NCBI GenBank assembly: GCA_003229065.1
Contig: QIHJ01000247.1
Coordinates: 1-9,091, forward strand
Origin: Candidatus Dadabacteria bacterium
GTDB taxonomy: Bacteria > Desulfobacterota_D > UBA1144 > Nemesobacterales > UBA2774
Length of the DNA stretch: 9,091 nt
Direction of reading: 5' to 3'
Shown here: piece after piece, positions 6,224 to 9,091 of the stretch
Numbering within the stretch: position 1 is the first letter of the stretch
How the letters are laid out: each line of letters opens with the position of its first letter
The notes under the pieces: generated by a model
Databases searched by the model: none
Seen by the model: only the letters and a program-made list of their open reading frames with translations
What the model was told of the DNA's origin: nothing
Translations under genes and position numbers: made by a program

Positions 6224-7114
6224 ATGTCACAGGACGGAGTAGTAATGCAGACGGAGTTTCAGGGTGTGGGCACGCCTAAAAGGGGCAAGGTGCGGGATAT
6301 TTACGATTTGGGGGATAAGCTCATTATTGTTGTATCAGACCGTATTTCGGCGTTTGACGTTATTCTGCCCCAAGGGATACCTGGAAAAGGCGCTGTGCTG
6401 AATCAGATATCTAAATACTGGTTCGACAACACGGGCGACATAATAGCGAATCACCTGATCTCAACCGAGGTCTCGGACTACCCGCACGAGTTTCACGCAT
6501 ACGCAGACGTGCTCAGCGGAAGGAGTATGCTGGTACAGAAGACAAAGCCGCTTCCGGTGGAATGTATAGTAAGGGGCTACATTACGGGCTCGGGATGGAA
6601 GGAATACCAGCAGAGCGAGTCTGTCTGCGGTATAACGCTTCCCGCGGGACTCGTGGAATCGGACAAATTGGAGAAGCCTATATTCACTCCTTCGACCAAG
6701 GCCGAAGAGGGCGAGCACGACGAAAATATTACTTTTGAGCAGACGGTCGGGCTCATAGGGCAGGAGCTCTCAGAGAAGGTAAGGGACGTCAGTATAGCCC
6801 TCTATTCCAAAGCCAGAGACATGGCGGATAAGAAAGGGATTATTATTGCCGATACGAAATTTGAATTCGGATTAGACGATAGTGGGCAGCTGATCCTGAT
6901 AGACGAAGCGCTTACCCCCGATTCATCAAGGTTCTGGCCCAAGGACGACTACGAGCCCGGCAGAGGGCAGAAGAGCTTCGACAAGCAGTTCGTAAGGGAC
7001 TATCTGAGCTCGATCGGATGGGACAAAAACCCGCCGGCCCCCGATCTGCCCGAAGATGTAATTCAAAAGTCATCCGAAAAGTACCGTGAGGCGCTTGATA
7101 AGCTTATTAACTGA
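6224..7114 (+). CDS. purC: Phosphoribosylaminoimidazole-succinocarboxamide (SAICAR) synthetase
   Basis: The enzyme joins CAIR and aspartate using ATP to make SAICAR in de novo purine synthesis in the cytoplasm. The 296-residue length fits the longer ADE1-like form rather than the roughly 240-residue E. coli form. Family landmarks in order are Gly-Lys-Val-Arg-Asp-Ile-Tyr at 21-27, SDRISAFDV at 38-46, IPGKG at 52-56, [17 protein letters not shown] at 112-128, Leu-Pro-Ala-Gly-Leu at 139-143, [15 protein letters not shown] at 155-169, Asp-Thr-Lys-Phe-Glu-Phe-Gly at 210-216 and [13 protein letters not shown] at 227-239. All the conserved catalytic and substrate-binding segments look intact. The ATG follows a strong GGGGAGGG site, and a downstream Met at residue 8 lacks one. 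It has its own promoter and no other pur gene is next to it. Confidence 0.97.
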   Translation: MSQDGVVMQTEFQGVGTPKRGKVRDIYDLGDKLIIVVSDRISAFDVILPQGIPGKGAVLNQISKYWFDNTGDIIANHLISTEVSDYPHEFHAYADVLSGRSMLVQKTKPLPVECIVRGYITGSGWKEYQQSESVCGITLPAGLVESDKLEKPIFTPSTKAEEGEHDENITFEQTVGLIGQELSEKVRDVSIALYSKARDMADKKGIIIADTKFEFGLDDSGQLILIDEALTPDSSRFWPKDDYEPGRGQKSFDKQFVRDYLSSIGWDKNPPAPDLPEDVIQKSSEKYREALDKLIN

Positions 7115-7241
7115 GCCAGGATGTATTTTGAGCACACTACACTGCCGGACTTAAATGTGGGTATAGTAATACATATAGTCAGTACATGGGATATCGGTTT
7201 TTATTTTATTTATTCGGCATTAAGAGGGGAGGGTCAATCAA

Positions 7242-8894
7242 ATGATAAAGTGGGTAGCCAATAAGAATCTCAAACTGCAAAGCAGGCCGTTAATCTTTAC
7301 TCTATCTATATTTCTGATGAGCTTTGCCCTAGTCGGAAGCTGCAGTAAAGACTCTGGAAATAACAATACGGGCAACAATACCATAGAATTCGGCTTTACC
7401 GACGTTACTTCTCAAGCGGGGTTTAATTACAGCCACGGCTTCCTAAGCGGCGGGCCCGGAAACGAGCCTCAAAGGATTTCGGGAGGCGTAGCCGCAGGGG
7501 ATTATGATAAGGACGGCTGGGTGGATTTGTATGCTGTTGCTGGTGACGGAGGGTACAACCTCCTCTTCAGAAATCTTGCTAACGGCACATTCCAGGAAGT
7601 AGCCAACTCTGCTGGCGTTGACGTTCAAGGGGTTATAGGGGCCGGGCCGACCTTTGCCGATTACGACGGGGACGGTTACCTCGATCTTTTTATCGGCGGG
7701 GTATTTCCGCTCGAAGAGGTGCTTCTATTTCAAAATAACGGGGACGGAACGTTCAGCGATGCTACTTCTGCATCTATGCTCGATGCCGTTACTAAACGAT
7801 TTACATTTTCTGCGGCGTTCGGCGATTATGACATGGACGGCGACCTGGACCTCTTTATGACACACTGGGCATCGGGATCTACTTCACCAGAAGAATCTTC
7901 CGAGCACCTGTGGGCAAATAACGGGGACGGCACGTTCACAGATGTGAGCGTTGAGAGCGGTATTACTCAAACATATGTAGGTAAGATTGATTTTTCATTT
8001 ACCCCCAACTGGTCTGATATAAATAACGACGGCTATCTCGACATGCTCATAGCCGGCGATTTCGGCACATCCCAGGTATTTATAAACCAGACGGACGGCA
8101 CGTTTTTAAATACGACGACGGATGTAATCGACGACGAGAACGGTATGGGCGCGGCTATCGGCGATTATGACAACGATCTCGATCTCGACTGGTTTGTCTC
8201 CAGCATCTATGACCCAAACGGCGTGGCCGAGGCGAATTGGGGCATTTCCGGAAACCGTCTTTATAGAAATAATGGAAGCGGAGTATTTGAGAACGTAACA
8301 GTGCCTGCAGGCGTCGAGCACGGCTTTTGGGGCTGGGGGAGCTGTTTTGCAGATCTCGACAACGACACCTATCTCGACCTGGTCCATGTAAACGGTTTTA
8401 GTACTGGTAGCGCATTTGAGTATTTTGAGGACCCTACAAGGGTGTTCATGTCAAACGGTAACGGTACTTTTACGGAACGGGCACAGCAGCTCGGACTTGA
8501 CGATACTGGGCAGGGCAGGGGGATCGTGTGCTTTGACTACGACAAGGACGGGGATATAGATATTTTTATAGCAAATAACGACCAGCCGCCCAGGCTGTTT
8601 AGGAACGACGGCGGCAATTCTAATAATTTCATCAATATAAAGCTAAACGGGCTTCCGCCCAATACAGAGGGCGTGGGCGCTAAGATTATTATAACGGCTT
8701 CGGGCAAGAGCCAGATAAGAGAGCTCAGAGCCGGAAGCAACTTCGTTTCACAAAACCCCGTATACGCTCATTTCGGTCTTGGAAGCTCGGAAGTCGTTGA
8801 GGATATAGACATAGAATGGCTCGACGGCTCTACTACCAATCTCCAGGATGTAGCTGCCAACCAGCATCTCACTCTAGAGCATCCGTTAAACTGA
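7242..8894 (+). CDS. Lipoprotein with seven FG-GAP/VCBS repeats and a C-terminal ASPIC/UnbV domain
   Basis: The 550-residue product starts at ATG 7242 behind GAGGGGAGGG. A basic N-terminal stretch and hydrophobic core lead to lipobox Val31-Gly-Ser-Cys34, then an Asn/Gly tether (about 39-47). Seven DxDxDG-type calcium loops begin at Asp87, Asp140, Asp195, Asp259, Asp308, Asp371 and Asp432, each preceded by a Gly/Phe-rich strand; seven repeats predict a seven-bladed beta propeller like those of integrin-type FG-GAP proteins. In blades 5 and 6 the loop Gly is replaced (Leu313, Thr376). Residues about 462-547 match ASPIC/UnbV: Asn-Phe-Ile-Asn-Ile-Lys-Leu-Asn-Gly, Gly-Val-Gly-Ala-Lys at 477-481, HFGLG at 510-514 and Asp-Ile-Glu-Trp-Leu-Asp-Gly-Ser at 523-530. 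The family resembles CRTAC1 and the enediyne-cluster protein UnbV, whose biochemical role is not settled. Likely a surface or periplasmic-facing adhesion or binding protein (inference). No other enediyne gene is nearby. Confidence 0.93.
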   Translation: MIKWVANKNLKLQSRPLIFTLSIFLMSFALVGSCSKDSGNNNTGNNTIEFGFTDVTSQAGFNYSHGFLSGGPGNEPQRISGGVAAGDYDKDGWVDLYAVAGDGGYNLLFRNLANGTFQEVANSAGVDVQGVIGAGPTFADYDGDGYLDLFIGGVFPLEEVLLFQNNGDGTFSDATSASMLDAVTKRFTFSAAFGDYDMDGDLDLFMTHWASGSTSPEESSEHLWANNGDGTFTDVSVESGITQTYVGKIDFSFTPNWSDINNDGYLDMLIAGDFGTSQVFINQTDGTFLNTTTDVIDDENGMGAAIGDYDNDLDLDWFVSSIYDPNGVAEANWGISGNRLYRNNGSGVFENVTVPAGVEHGFWGWGSCFADLDNDTYLDLVHVNGFSTGSAFEYFEDPTRVFMSNGNGTFTERAQQLGLDDTGQGRGIVCFDYDKDGDIDIFIANNDQPPRLFRNDGGNSNNFINIKLNGLPPNTEGVGAKIIITASGKSQIRELRAGSNFVSQNPVYAHFGLGSSEVVEDIDIEWLDGSTTNLQDVAANQHLTLEHPLN

Positions 8895-9091
8895 TTGAAG
8901 TATTTGTGTACTGCTCCCCTTTTGTCAAGCTCTGTTTAAGTTGGAATTATAAAGAATGGGTGCTTCGCGGTTCTTATGAATACCTTTCCCATAACGTTCT
9001 ATAAGTCTATGTCTAATTTAACTTATGGACCTATTATATGGGGGCAGGACAGATATAATATATAGGGAAATCAGGTACAATTCGATGTTGA
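8895..9091. other. Non-coding 3' flank of the window
   Basis: No gene is supported here. An inverted repeat, ATAAGT at 9001-9006 and ACTTAT at 9021-9026, has a 14-base loop and can be extended outward by a wobble and a C-G pair. A TATAAT at 9054-9059 could be a -10 box for a gene starting beyond the edge, but no -35 lies at the right distance. An ATG at 9085, seven bases from the end, cannot be judged. Confidence 0.5.
8907..8930 (+). repeat. Possible left terminal repeat of an IS150-group (IS3 family) insertion sequence
   Basis: Bases 8907-8930 begin TGTACTGCTCCCC and continue TTTTGTCAAGC. As I recall the IS150 end (TGTACTGCACCC then ATTTTGTTGG), about 17 of the first 19 bases agree. The element would run rightwards out of the window. 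No transposase frame is visible in the 160 bases that follow, so this may be a relic or a chance match. The comparison is from memory and was not searched. Confidence 0.3.

Noticed and set aside
7115..7241. Terminator or promoter between purC and the FG-GAP gene
   Set aside because: A T-rich run at 7199-7213 has no stable stem before it, and TATAGT-like boxes lack a -35 at a suitable distance.
7242..8894. Enediyne or other natural-product cluster suggested by the UnbV-type domain
   Set aside because: No polyketide synthase, tailoring or resistance gene is nearby; ASPIC/UnbV domains are common in unrelated FG-GAP lipoproteins.
8976..9065. 29-codon plus-strand open frame after the FG-GAP gene, considered as a transposase start
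   Set aside because: Too short, ends at TAG 9063-9065, no ribosome site, and no helix-turn-helix pattern.
9085..9091. ATG at the right edge as the start of a new gene
   Set aside because: Only seven bases are visible and the upstream ribosome site is weak, so it cannot be supported.
1..9091. CRISPR array, tRNA, rRNA or a multi-gene defence system
   Set aside because: No regularly spaced direct repeats, no cloverleaf or rRNA-like segments, and no nuclease, helicase, toxin or reverse transcriptase motifs were seen on either strand.

Overview
The window is a dense, ordinary-looking piece of bacterial chromosome: nine protein genes, no gaps over 300 bases, and no rRNA, tRNA or CRISPR array that I could see. 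Base composition is near balanced. ATA for Ile and AGA/AGG for Arg are used freely, and Shine-Dalgarno sites are mostly strong and G-rich. Three of the nine genes encode predicted lipoproteins with signal peptidase II lipoboxes, and one of these carries FG-GAP repeats plus an ASPIC/UnbV domain. This suggests a Gram-negative bacterium, perhaps from a deltaproteobacteria-like or candidate-phylum lineage. The lineage is inference and cannot be fixed from this sequence.

Layout. Bases 1-2852 (+) hold a four-helix membrane protein whose 5' end is probably cut by the window edge, a small lipoprotein with a lipocalin-like look, and a complete ABC-F translation ATPase. The gaps are 41 and 20 bases, so the three are probably co-transcribed. 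Bases 2961-3998 (+) encode a lipoprotein class 3 lipase with an intact Ser-Asp-His triad and eight further cysteines. It converges on a minus-strand pair: htpX (M48 membrane metalloprotease, 4503-5348) and, 64 bases downstream of it, an unrecognised aromatic-rich protein (4064-4438). A 135-base divergent control region with nested inverted repeats (5349-5483) separates htpX from a plus-strand pair of small unrecognised genes, a three-helix membrane protein and a soluble helical protein. After them come a good sigma70-type promoter (6148-6176) and purC (6224-7114), which encodes the SAICAR synthetase of purine synthesis. The last gene (7242-8894) is a lipoprotein with seven FG-GAP calcium loops, which predicts a seven-bladed propeller, and a C-terminal ASPIC/UnbV domain. 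The final 197 bases are non-coding and contain a motif that resembles the terminal repeat of an IS150-group (IS3 family) insertion sequence.

Functionally this is a mix of housekeeping genes (purC, htpX, ABC-F) and cell-envelope or exported proteins (lipase, FG-GAP/UnbV lipoprotein, small lipoprotein, two small membrane proteins). Nothing here makes an obvious multi-gene defence, biosynthetic or mobile system. The points most worth a second look are the unrecognised small genes next to htpX and purC, the lipoprotein lipase, the degenerate propeller blades, the htpX leader repeats and the possible IS end.
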